Shown here: in pieces, positions 24,814 through 31,962 of the stretch
Position numbering within the stretch: position 1 is the first letter of the stretch
How the letters are laid out: each line of letters starts with the position of its first letter
Source: Candidatus Caccousia avicola
GTDB taxonomy: Bacteria > Bacillota > Clostridia > Oscillospirales > Acutalibacteraceae
Assembly (NCBI GenBank): GCA_018712435.1
Contig: DVGZ01000011.1
Location: 1-33,248 of the forward strand
Length of the DNA stretch: 33,248 nucleotides
Reading direction: 5' to 3'
Position numbers and translations under genes: made by a program
Notes under the pieces: model-generated
The model's database searches: none
Told to the model about the DNA's origin: nothing
Seen by the model: only the letters and a program-made list of their open reading frames with translations

Positions 24814-26778
24814 TCAATACAGCTTGGCGCCCGCCGGGATGTGCGGATCGACCATCAGGCAGTGAAGCTTTTCCACGCCCTCCTCGTGATGGACGGCGCT
24901 GATGATCATGCCGCAGGAGTCAATGCCCATCATCTTGCGGGGCGGCAGGTTGGTGATGGCGATCAGCGTCTTGCCCACCAGCTCCTCCGGCTCGTAGGTG
25001 TCGTGGATGCCGCTGAGAATCACGCGGTCGGTTCCCGTGCCGTCGTCAAGAACGAACTTCAAAAGCTTCTTCGACTTGGGCACCGCCGTGCACTCCTTGA
25101 CCTTGACCGCGCGGAAGTCGGACTTCGCAAAGGTTTCAAAGTCGACAAAATCCTGGAACAGCGGCTCGATCTCCACCTTGGAGAAGTCAATCGGCTCCGA
25201 AGTCTGCTCCCATGCGGGGGCTTCGCTGACGGCGGCCGCGGGAGCTGCCGTTCTCTCGGCGCTCTCCTTTTTGTCCAGCGGCTTCATCGTCGGGAAGAGA
25301 ATCACTTCGCGAATCGAGTCGGAGTTGGTCAGCAGCATCACGCAACGGTCAATGCCGATACCCAGACCGCCGGTGGGCGGCATACCGTATTCGAGAGCGG
25401 TGAGGAAGTCCTCGTCCATCATGCCCGCCTCGTCGTCGCCCTTGTCGCGAAGCTCCACCTGCTTCTGGAAGCGGGCGCGCTGGTCGATGGGATCGTTCAG
25501 CTCGGAGAAGGCGTTGCCCATCTCGCTGTGGCAGATAAAGAGCTCGAAGCGCTCCGTCAGGCGCGGATCCTTCGGGGAACGCTTGGCCAGCGGGCTGACG
25601 TCCACAGGGTGCATCGTGATGAAGGTCGGCTGGATCAGTTTCTCCTCCACGCGCTGGTCAAACACCTCATAGAGCGCGTTGCCCCACGTCTTGTCCGCCG
25701 TCTCCGGCAGCTCGACGCCGATGGACTTCGCGGCCGCCACGGCTTCCTCGTCGCTTGTGATCGCCATGAAGTCCAGGCCGGTGTACTGCTTGACAGCCTC
25801 GTGCATCGGCAGGCGCGGCCAGCCGGGGGTCAGGTCGATCTGCTCGCCCTGCCACTGGAGCTGATAGGTGCCGAGCAGCTTCTGCGCGGCGGAGGACAGC
25901 AGCTCCTCGAACAGGTCCATCATATCGTTGAAATCGGCGTATGCCTGATACAGCTCCACCGTGGTGAATTCCGGGTTATGCTTCGGGTCCATGCCCTCGT
26001 TGCGGAAGATGCGGCCCAGCTCATACACGCGATCGAGACCGCCGACAATCAGACGCTTCAGCGGCAGCTCCGTCGCAATACGCATGTACATGTCGATGTC
26101 GAGCGTGTTGTGGTGCGTGATGAACGGTCTCGCCGTCGCGCCGCCGGAGATGGTGTTGAGCACGGGGGTCTCCACCTCCATGTAGCCGCGGTTGTCGAGG
26201 AAGTCGCGCACATGCTTGATGAACTGGGAGCGCAGCACAAAATTGCGCTTGACCTCCGGGTTCATAATCAGGTCGACATAGCGCTGGCGGTAACGCAGCT
26301 CGGTGTCTTTGAGGCCGTGGAACTTCTCCGGGAGGGGAAGCAGCGATTTGCTCAGGAGCGTCATCTTCTGCGCGTGCACGGAGATCTCCCCGCGGCGCGT
26401 GCGGAATACAAAGCCCTCCACCGAAATGATGTCGCCGACGTCCCAGCACTCCTTCATCTCGCGGTAGCTGTCCTCGCCCACGTCGTCGATCTTGACATAG
26501 ACCTGCATGCGGCCCGTTTTGTCGTGCACGTCGAGGAAGCTGGCCTTGCCCATGTCGCGGCGGCTCATGACGCGGCCCGCGATGCAGACGTGACGCTCGG
26601 TGTTTTCGTCAAAGTTCTCGCGGATTTCCTCCGCGAAGGCGTCGCGCGGGCAGGTGGTCAGCTGGAAGGGATCCTTGCCGGCCTCGCGCAGGCGGGCCAG
26701 CTTGTCGCGGCGGATTTGCAGCAGCTCGCCCAGCTCCTGCTCGGGAGCCTGCTGGTTCTCAGTTCGGTTCTCGCTCAT
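24814..26778 (-). CDS. lysS: Lysyl-tRNA synthetase fused to a C-terminal tRNA-binding domain
   Basis: A 654-residue class II LysRS. The N-terminal OB-fold anticodon-binding domain covers about 55-160, and the catalytic domain follows with motif 2 (IFRNEGMDP) and motif 3 (GGLGIGIDRCVMLLTN). After an Ala-rich linker (about 507-535), residues 545-654 form a second OB fold of the EMAP/MetG C-terminal tRNA-binding type, including SDFRAVKVKECTAVPKSKKL. Ordinary bacterial LysRS has about 500 residues, so the extra 150 are a genuine appended module likely to raise tRNA affinity. The start ATG follows AGAGGA at about 10 nt. It lies downstream of greA and is probably co-transcribed with it. Confidence 0.95.
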   Translation of the reverse strand: MSENRTENQQAPEQELGELLQIRRDKLARLREAGKDPFQLTTCPRDAFAEEIRENFDENTERHVCIAGRVMSRRDMGKASFLDVHDKTGRMQVYVKIDDVGEDSYREMKECWDVGDIISVEGFVFRTRRGEISVHAQKMTLLSKSLLPLPEKFHGLKDTELRYRQRYVDLIMNPEVKRNFVLRSQFIKHVRDFLDNRGYMEVETPVLNTISGGATARPFITHHNTLDIDMYMRIATELPLKRLIVGGLDRVYELGRIFRNEGMDPKHNPEFTTVELYQAYADFNDMMDLFEELLSSAAQKLLGTYQLQWQGEQIDLTPGWPRLPMHEAVKQYTGLDFMAITSDEEAVAAAKSIGVELPETADKTWGNALYEVFDQRVEEKLIQPTFITMHPVDVSPLAKRSPKDPRLTERFELFICHSEMGNAFSELNDPIDQRARFQKQVELRDKGDDEAGMMDEDFLTALEYGMPPTGGLGIGIDRCVMLLTNSDSIREVILFPTMKPLDKKESAERTAAPAAAVSEAPAWEQTSEPIDFSKVEIEPLFQDFVDFETFAKSDFRAVKVKECTAVPKSKKLLKFVLDDGTGTDRVILSGIHDTYEPEELVGKTLIAITNLPPRKMMGIDSCGMIISAVHHEEGVEKLHCLMVDPHIPAGAKLY

Positions 26779-26898
26779 TGTTCTGCATCCTCTCTTTTCT
26801 CAATCGTCCGTTTTTTCCTGTCCCGGAGGGCCGGGATCGCGGAGGGCGGGGCCGGAAAAGTCTGGCTTCCCCGTGCTCCGCCCGAAACTGCATCCTGT

Positions 26899-27387
26899 TT
26901 ATTTGGAGATTGCCAGCACCTCATACTCCATCACGCCGGCGGGAACCTCCACCTCAAAGCGGTCTCCAATGGCATGGTCGAGCAGGGCGCGGCCCACAAC
27001 GGATTCGTCGGAAATGAGGCCCTCGAGCGGATCCGCCTCATTCGAGCCGACGATCTGGTACATCATAACGTCGCTGCTGCCGGTTTTCTTGTTGGTCACA
27101 CGGACCTCGGCTTTCGAGCCGATGTGAATATGCTCGTTGCTCAGCTCCGTCTCGTCGATGACCTTCACGCGTTTGAGCATGACTTCGATATCCGCGATAC
27201 GGGCTTCCATCATGGCCTGCTCGTTTTTCGCCTCATCGTACTCGCTGTTCTCCGAAAGGTCGCCGAAGGAGAGGGCAACTTTGATCTTTTCCGCAATCTC
27301 CTTACGTTTGACGCTCTTGAGATCCTCGAGCTCCTTTTCCAGCTTTTCCAGACCGGCTTGGGTCAAAATGATCTGTTTTTCCGCCAT
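26899..27387 (-). CDS. greA: Transcription elongation factor GreA
   Basis: A 162-residue GreA that stimulates RNA cleavage by backtracked RNA polymerase. The N-terminal antiparallel coiled coil (about 1-75) contains the acidic tip sequence SFGDLSENSEYDEAKNEQ, with the conserved DLSENSEY. The C-terminal FKBP-like domain ends in VMEYEVLAISK. AAGGTGG lies 9 nt before the ATG. A perfect-hexamer promoter lies at 27490-27461, and lysS follows 120 nt after the stop, forming the common greA-lysS pair. Confidence 0.97.
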   Translation of the reverse strand: MAEKQIILTQAGLEKLEKELEDLKSVKRKEIAEKIKVALSFGDLSENSEYDEAKNEQAMMEARIADIEVMLKRVKVIDETELSNEHIHIGSKAEVRVTNKKTGSSDVMMYQIVGSNEADPLEGLISDESVVGRALLDHAIGDRFEVEVPAGVMEYEVLAISK

Positions 27388-27460
27388 ATCGAAACGCCAC
27401 CTTACCGTTTAAATTCAAATTTCTCCCGGCGGTGGAACGCCCCGCCCGGGTATCTTATTT

Positions 27461-27490
27461 ATTATACCGATCCCCGGCCCTGTTTGTCAA
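27461..27490 (-). promoter_or_regulatory. Promoter of greA-lysS
   Basis: On the minus strand both hexamers are perfect: TTGACA (27490-27485), 18-bp spacer, TATAAT (27466-27461). No clear terminator separates it from the upstream MBL gene that ends at 27531, so some read-through is possible. Confidence 0.88.
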
Positions 27491-27530
27491 CGGGATTCTT
27501 CGGACGAAAAAGAAGAGAAATTGGACGCAC

Positions 27531-28358
27531 TCAGAAGGAGAGTGTCATGCCGTCATAGGCGGTCAGGAATCCGAGAGGACGCGCACGCTCCTCCAGCTCC
27601 TCGTGGAGCAGGCCGCCGTTGTGAGAAAAGTGAGTAATTACATACTTTGTGCCTTCATGGGTACAGCCCGCTTCGCCGAGACGGCGGCACAGCTCCGCGT
27701 TATCCGTGAGGCCCATGTGGTTTGTGCCCTCCGGAATCTGCTGCATGGTACAGTCCATGCTGACCAGATCGAGCTTTTTGCCGCGCAGATACTCCCATGT
27801 TTCCTGGGGGAAAAGGCCGGTATCGTTGGCATACAGAAGGCTTTTACCGTCCTTTTCAATGAGATAGATCAGGCAGTTTTCGGCACGGTTATGCAGAGCC
27901 TTGAGCGGCGTGACACGGTATCCCTGCGTTTCAAACGGGGAAAACGCGGCAACCTCATTGTAATGCGCCCGCATGGCGTCCATCATGCTCTGGCCCACAA
28001 TGGGGAGAATGGCCTTGAGCCGCTGGGCGCAGGCGTCGTTTCCGTAAATTTCGAGAATGCCGTCTATGTCGTGGGAGAAGCCTTCTCCCCGAAAAGCGAG
28101 ATCCTCCGGGTACCAGTGATCCTGATGCGAGTGCGTCAGCAGGAGGGTGCGGATTTCCGGGAGGGGAAGACCGTCCCGCAGCATGTGCAGGTAGGTGTCC
28201 GGCGGGAAATCCATAAGGATGGTATCGTCGATCAATGCCTGCGAACGGGTGCGGATGTTTTTTCCTCCGGCTTCGCGGGCGCGCCTGCACACCTCGCAGC
28301 GGCAGAAAAGCCCCGGCCAGCCCTCGGCGGCGGCGGTCCCCAGATACTGGATTTTCAT
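27531..28358 (-). CDS. MBL-fold metallohydrolase, PhnP-like
   Basis: A 275-residue metallo-beta-lactamase-fold protein. The binuclear metal motif is THSHQDH (His76, His78, Asp80, His81). A Cys cluster FCRCEVC (19-24) near the N-terminus resembles the extra zinc site of PhnP-type phosphodiesterases. The substrate is unknown: cyclic phosphate diesters, lactones or other phosphoesters are possible. AAGGAGG lies 8 nt before the ATG. It is 20 nt after the permease gene and is the last gene of the second sugar ABC operon, so it may act on a product of the imported compound. Confidence 0.82.
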   Translation of the reverse strand: MKIQYLGTAAAEGWPGLFCRCEVCRRAREAGGKNIRTRSQALIDDTILMDFPPDTYLHMLRDGLPLPEIRTLLLTHSHQDHWYPEDLAFRGEGFSHDIDGILEIYGNDACAQRLKAILPIVGQSMMDAMRAHYNEVAAFSPFETQGYRVTPLKALHNRAENCLIYLIEKDGKSLLYANDTGLFPQETWEYLRGKKLDLVSMDCTMQQIPEGTNHMGLTDNAELCRRLGEAGCTHEGTKYVITHFSHNGGLLHEELEERARPLGFLTAYDGMTLSF

Positions 28359-28378
28359 GAGAGATTCCTCCTTTTGTG

Positions 28379-29215
28379 TCAGCTCTTTACCGCGCCGCTT
28401 GTCAGGCCGCCGATGATGGCTTTCTGCATGAAGCAGTAAAAAACGAGGATCGGCAGCATGGACATGACGAAGGTGGCAAAGGTCAGGCTGTAGTCGACGG
28501 CGTAATCCGTCTGGAAATTATACTGGAACAAGGTGAGCGTCCAGTATTTCCAGGAACGGTTGAGCGTAATCAGGGGAAGCATGAAGTCGTTCCACATCCA
28601 GAGCCCCTGACGAATCAGCACGGTGGCCAGCATGGGTTTGAGCAGGGGGAACACAATGGTGCGGTAGGTCAGGAAGGTGCCGGCTCCGTCAATGTAGGCG
28701 GCTTCCTCCATATCGCGGGGAATCGCGCTCATATAGCCGACAAGGAGGAACACGCTCTCACAGGTTGAGCTGGAAATGCATAGCACGCTCATGCCGGTGG
28801 GGTTCATCATGTTCAGGGTGCTGAGCAGCTTGACCAGAGGCATCATCTTTACCTGGAAGGGGATGAAAATGCCGAGCAGAAGAAAGAAATACATATACCG
28901 GTAAATGCGGCTGTGCGGCATGCGGCGGGCCAGCGCGTAGCTCATGGGAGGCATGATGATCAGGTTGCCGATCAGCACAAAGGCCGTCACATACACGGTA
29001 TTGCCGAGCGCCATATAGTAGCGCTCCGAGGAAAGAATTTCCTTGAAGCTGTCGAGGTAGACAGGATTCGGGAGCGTAAAGTAGCTGACAGAACTTTGTT
29101 CGTTGGATTTGAAGGCCGTGACCAGCGTGATATAGAGCGGAAGGATGATCAGCAGCAGGCCGGCGATGAGGATGATATAGGTGATGAGATTGCTTTGCTT
29201 TTTTGCTCCGACCAT
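28379..29215 (-). CDS. Carbohydrate ABC transporter permease (MalG/UgpE-type)
   Basis: A 278-residue CUT1-family inner membrane permease with about six hydrophobic segments, the first at roughly residues 11-32. The ATPase-contact EAA loop reads MEEAAYIDGAGTFLTYRTIV. Its start ATG lies 2 nt after the stop of the upstream permease gene, with AAGGCGG inside that gene's end, so translation is coupled. It forms the membrane pore with the next-listed permease. The sugar is not predictable from the sequence. Confidence 0.92.
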   Translation of the reverse strand: MVGAKKQSNLITYIILIAGLLLIILPLYITLVTAFKSNEQSSVSYFTLPNPVYLDSFKEILSSERYYMALGNTVYVTAFVLIGNLIIMPPMSYALARRMPHSRIYRYMYFFLLLGIFIPFQVKMMPLVKLLSTLNMMNPTGMSVLCISSSTCESVFLLVGYMSAIPRDMEEAAYIDGAGTFLTYRTIVFPLLKPMLATVLIRQGLWMWNDFMLPLITLNRSWKYWTLTLFQYNFQTDYAVDYSLTFATFVMSMLPILVFYCFMQKAIIGGLTSGAVKS

Positions 29216-29217
29216 CG

Positions 29218-30111
29218 TTACACCGCCTTTTTCTTATTGGTAAAGTAGATTTGCACCGCTGAAATCAGGGCGATGATGATACCGATCACAATCGCCTCCG
29301 CGATGCTGTACGCGTATTTGTTCTGGGTGAAGCCGTGCAGATAAATCATGTATGCCACACTCTGTGTCGCCGTGCCGGGGCCGCCCTCGGTCATCGACAT
29401 GATGTAATCAAACACCATCAGGCCGCTCTTGAGCGTGAGCACAAGCACGACGCTGAGCACAGGCATCAGGAAGGGGATGGTGATGGTGCGAAAGCGCTGC
29501 CAGGCGCTCGCGCCGTCCAGTGCGGCTGCCTCGTAAAGGTCGGAGGGGATTCCCTGCAATCCGGCGAGAAACAGCAGTGTGGGGATCGGAAGGCCCTGCC
29601 AGAGGTTGACAAAGAGAATGGCCCAGATGGCCAGGGCGGAATTTGAAAGGGGATTCTGGCTGAGAGCCTCAATCCCGAGCGTCTGTCCGATAGCCGGGAC
29701 AACGTGATAATACAGCTGCTTGAAAATCAGGCCGACCGTGAGCATGCTCAGGACAGCCGGGATGAAGTACATGGCGCGGAAGAAGGCCAGCCCTTTGATT
29801 TTACGGTTGAGCAGAAGGGACAGCATGACGGCCAGCACAACGGTGAAGAAAATCAAAAGGATGGTGTACTGGAAGGTGAACACAAGCGAATTGTAAAATT
29901 GCTTGTTCTGCAAAAGCTTTCCATAGTTTTCCATGCCAATAAAGTTGAATTTCCGGGTTACGCCGTCCCAGTCCGTCAGGCTGTAGTAAATTCCCATGAT
30001 GACGGGGGTGATAAAGAAAGCGCAGTAGAGCAGAAAGCCCGGCACCGTGAACAGGGCGAACACCCGGTTCTGCTGGCGGTTGGCCGCGCCGATGTGGGAG
30101 GCCTTTTTCAC
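29218..30111 (-). CDS. Carbohydrate ABC transporter permease (MalF/UgpA-type)
   Basis: A CUT1-family permease of about 297 residues with six predicted membrane spans and the EAA loop YEAAALDGASAWQRFRTITI. The start needs care. An ATG at 30132 is in frame, but it follows the pyrimidine-rich arm of a hairpin and has no ribosome binding site. AAAGGAG lies just inside that reading and 11 nt before GTG 30111, which I prefer. It partners with the permease at 28379 and the binding protein at 30205. No ATPase gene is linked. Confidence 0.88.
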   Translation of the reverse strand: MKKASHIGAANRQQNRVFALFTVPGFLLYCAFFITPVIMGIYYSLTDWDGVTRKFNFIGMENYGKLLQNKQFYNSLVFTFQYTILLIFFTVVLAVMLSLLLNRKIKGLAFFRAMYFIPAVLSMLTVGLIFKQLYYHVVPAIGQTLGIEALSQNPLSNSALAIWAILFVNLWQGLPIPTLLFLAGLQGIPSDLYEAAALDGASAWQRFRTITIPFLMPVLSVVLVLTLKSGLMVFDYIMSMTEGGPGTATQSVAYMIYLHGFTQNKYAYSIAEAIVIGIIIALISAVQIYFTNKKKAV

Positions 30112-30139
30112 AGCGGATTTCTCTCCTTTCATTGAAAGA

Positions 30140-30168
30140 GGGGGAGAAGCGCATCGCTCTCCTCCCCC
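30140..30168 (-). terminator. Attenuator-like hairpin between binding-protein and permease genes
   Basis: A GC-rich hairpin pairs GGGGGAG (30140-30146) with CTCCCCC (30162-30168) and AGCG with CGCT around a CAT loop. On the minus strand only a weak TCTTTC follows. Such stems after solute-binding-protein genes often stabilise the upstream mRNA and reduce downstream expression. Confidence 0.55.
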
Positions 30169-30204
30169 TGTTTTCACATACCGTCGGATATGATCCGTGC
30201 GGTA

Positions 30205-31500
30205 TCAGCCGTTATAAATGTTTTCAATGGCAGTCTGAGCGTCGGCAAAGAAGGCGTCGCGGTTTTGATCCTGGAGATAGACCTGGCAATAGGGGCGGAT
30301 CTCCTCGCGCAGGCCGTCCGGCCAGAAGTTGACGGCGGTGACGAACACATTGCCGCTGTCCACAGCCTCCAGCATGCCCTGATGCTGGGGAATGTCGTAG
30401 GTAACGCCCTCGATCAGGCTGACGTTGCCGTCCACGTCGCAGTACATCTGAGCGATCTCAGGCTGGGTCATGTAGGAGAGGAACTGGATGCCCACATCCA
30501 TATCCTTGCAGGTCTCGCCCACGGAGAAAGCGGTATCCACGTTGATCGGTACCTTTGTTTCGCCGCCGGTCGGGTTCGGGAAGGCGATCAGGGAAACGTC
30601 CGCGTCCGGATTGTTCTGCTGGATCGTGGAGAGCATCCAGGTTCCGCTGAGCATGAAGGCTCCCTTGCCGTTGCTGAAGTCGGCGCAGGCCACGTCATAA
30701 TCCATGCCCATGTGGTCGCTGTTCGCGTACTGAAGCAGCTGGTCATTGTAATCGCACCAGGCGTTGAGGGTGGGGGAGTCGGCGGCGGTCATTTCACCGG
30801 AGGCGATCTTCTGGAACTCACTGTTGGAGTCGTTGTTGATGATGCCCACGGTGCGTTCGAAGCGCTGTGCCACGTTGCCCACATCCTGGTTCGGCAGGAT
30901 GAAGCCGGTCACGCCGTTGGCCTTGAGCGTTTCGCATGCCGCGATGATTTCGTCCCAGGTGGTGGGCGTCGTTTCGATGCCGTTCTCCTTCAGGACGGTG
31001 TTGTTGACATAAATGCCGTAAGTGGAAACAGACATCGGCACCGCATAATAGGAGCCCTCATAGTCGCTCAGCTCAAGCGTGTCCTGCTTGACGTTGTTCA
31101 GGAATTCCTGATCGGTGATGTCGACAAAGCGGCCGTCCGCGAACATGGACTTGTAGAATTCCTCCAGCGGGAAGGTGTTCATCAGGTCGGGCATCTCGTT
31201 GGCGGACAGGCGGGTCTGGATAACGGTGCGGCCGTCAGAGGTGGAGGTGACATTGATGGTGACGCCCTCGTTTTCCTCGCAGAATTTCGCGGCGATCTCC
31301 TCCATCACGCCGGCGGTTTCCGGCTTGGTCATCAAAAGCTCAAGCTCGACGGATGCACCGGTGTTGCCGGTTCCTCCGTTGTCCGTGGAGGCGGCGGAGG
31401 CGTCTCCTCCTGCCTGGGAGCCGGTTTCCGACTGCGAGCATCCGGCGGCGCCCAGCATGGCCAAAGCCATCAAAACAGCAGCAAATCTTCTCAGTTTCAT
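30205..31500 (-). CDS. Sugar-binding lipoprotein of CUT1 ABC transporter
   Basis: A 431-residue extracellular solute-binding protein (SBP family 1). The signal peptide (1-20) ends in a lipobox AAGC with Cys21. A Ser/Gly/Ala/Thr linker (about 22-50) precedes the binding domain that begins VELELLMTKPE. It captures a carbohydrate for the two downstream permeases. A GGGGG-containing ribosome binding site lies about 8 nt before the ATG. The divergent neighbour is a YesM-type sensor kinase, a frequent partner of sugar-uptake operons. The ligand is unknown, and the family differs from the LplA-like protein at 8897. Confidence 0.92.
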   Translation of the reverse strand: MKLRRFAAVLMALAMLGAAGCSQSETGSQAGGDASAASTDNGGTGNTGASVELELLMTKPETAGVMEEIAAKFCEENEGVTINVTSTSDGRTVIQTRLSANEMPDLMNTFPLEEFYKSMFADGRFVDITDQEFLNNVKQDTLELSDYEGSYYAVPMSVSTYGIYVNNTVLKENGIETTPTTWDEIIAACETLKANGVTGFILPNQDVGNVAQRFERTVGIINNDSNSEFQKIASGEMTAADSPTLNAWCDYNDQLLQYANSDHMGMDYDVACADFSNGKGAFMLSGTWMLSTIQQNNPDADVSLIAFPNPTGGETKVPINVDTAFSVGETCKDMDVGIQFLSYMTQPEIAQMYCDVDGNVSLIEGVTYDIPQHQGMLEAVDSGNVFVTAVNFWPDGLREEIRPYCQVYLQDQNRDAFFADAQTAIENIYNG

Positions 31501-31589
31501 AAGAAAAACCCCCTTGCATTGACCAGCCCCCTCCCGGCTTCGCTTCCGGGAATTTCCGCCGGGGCGGTCCTCGTGTTTGAAGTATCTTT

Positions 31590-31618
31590 ATTGTATCGTG
31601 AAGAAGGACAAAACAACA
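31590..31618 (-). promoter_or_regulatory. Possible promoter of the second ABC operon
   Basis: On the minus strand: weak -35 TGTTGT (31618-31613), 17-bp spacer, good -10 TACAAT (31595-31590). The leader would be about 80 nt. A weak -35 fits activation by a response regulator. Confidence 0.45.
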
Positions 31619-31728
31619 TTGCCGAATTTCATATTTTTTTGTAATTTCTCATGCGTTTGCACAAGTCAAAGGAAAGGATACGACTCTTTTCTTTTTATCT
31701 TTTTTCACTACTTAAAACCGGCGTCGCC

Positions 31729-31757
31729 TTGTCCGTTTTCGCAGTGTGTGATATAAT
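31729..31757 (+). promoter_or_regulatory. Promoter of the sensor kinase gene
   Basis: TTGTCC (31729-31734), 17-bp spacer and perfect TATAAT (31752-31757) with TGTGA as an extended -10. Transcription should begin near 31764, about 200 nt before the kinase start. Confidence 0.8.
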
Positions 31758-31765
31758 GTCCGCGG

Positions 31766-31943
31766 GCAGGCTGAGCCTGCACGCAATGGCCCGCGCGGTG
31801 ATGCAGGACGGTCTGAACATACTCCCGTACTTTTGCAAGGCAGCAACGCGGGGCATACGACACACGGACCAACGCACAGCCGGGACGGCGGAGCCGTCTT
31901 GCGCGAAATGCCCACCGCAGGTGCGGCCTGAACTGAAATTTTG
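31766..31943 (+). other. Structured leader of the kinase gene with repeat-family sequence
   Basis: The 200-nt leader starts with a 15-bp palindrome GCAGGCTGAGCCTGC (31766-31780). Further hairpins are GACGGC-GGA-GCCGTC (31884-31898) and CCGCA-GG-TGCGG (31915-31926). The element ends with CTGAACTGAAATTTTG (31928-31943), related to the repeat at 168-186. I see no known riboswitch and no convincing short gene. From 31501 to 31728 the gap holds only the minus-strand promoter candidate. Confidence 0.45.
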
Positions 31944-31962
31944 ATGGGAAGGAGCTGATTCG

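Noticed and set aside
24841-27558. A 905-codon plus-strand frame opposite lysS and greA
   Set aside because: It is a shadow of lysS and greA, both of which have full conserved motifs, a ribosome binding site and, for greA, a consensus promoter on the minus strand.
31758-31962. Riboswitch in the kinase leader
   Set aside because: Hairpins are present, but I could not match them to a known aptamer consensus, and sensor kinase genes are rarely riboswitch targets.
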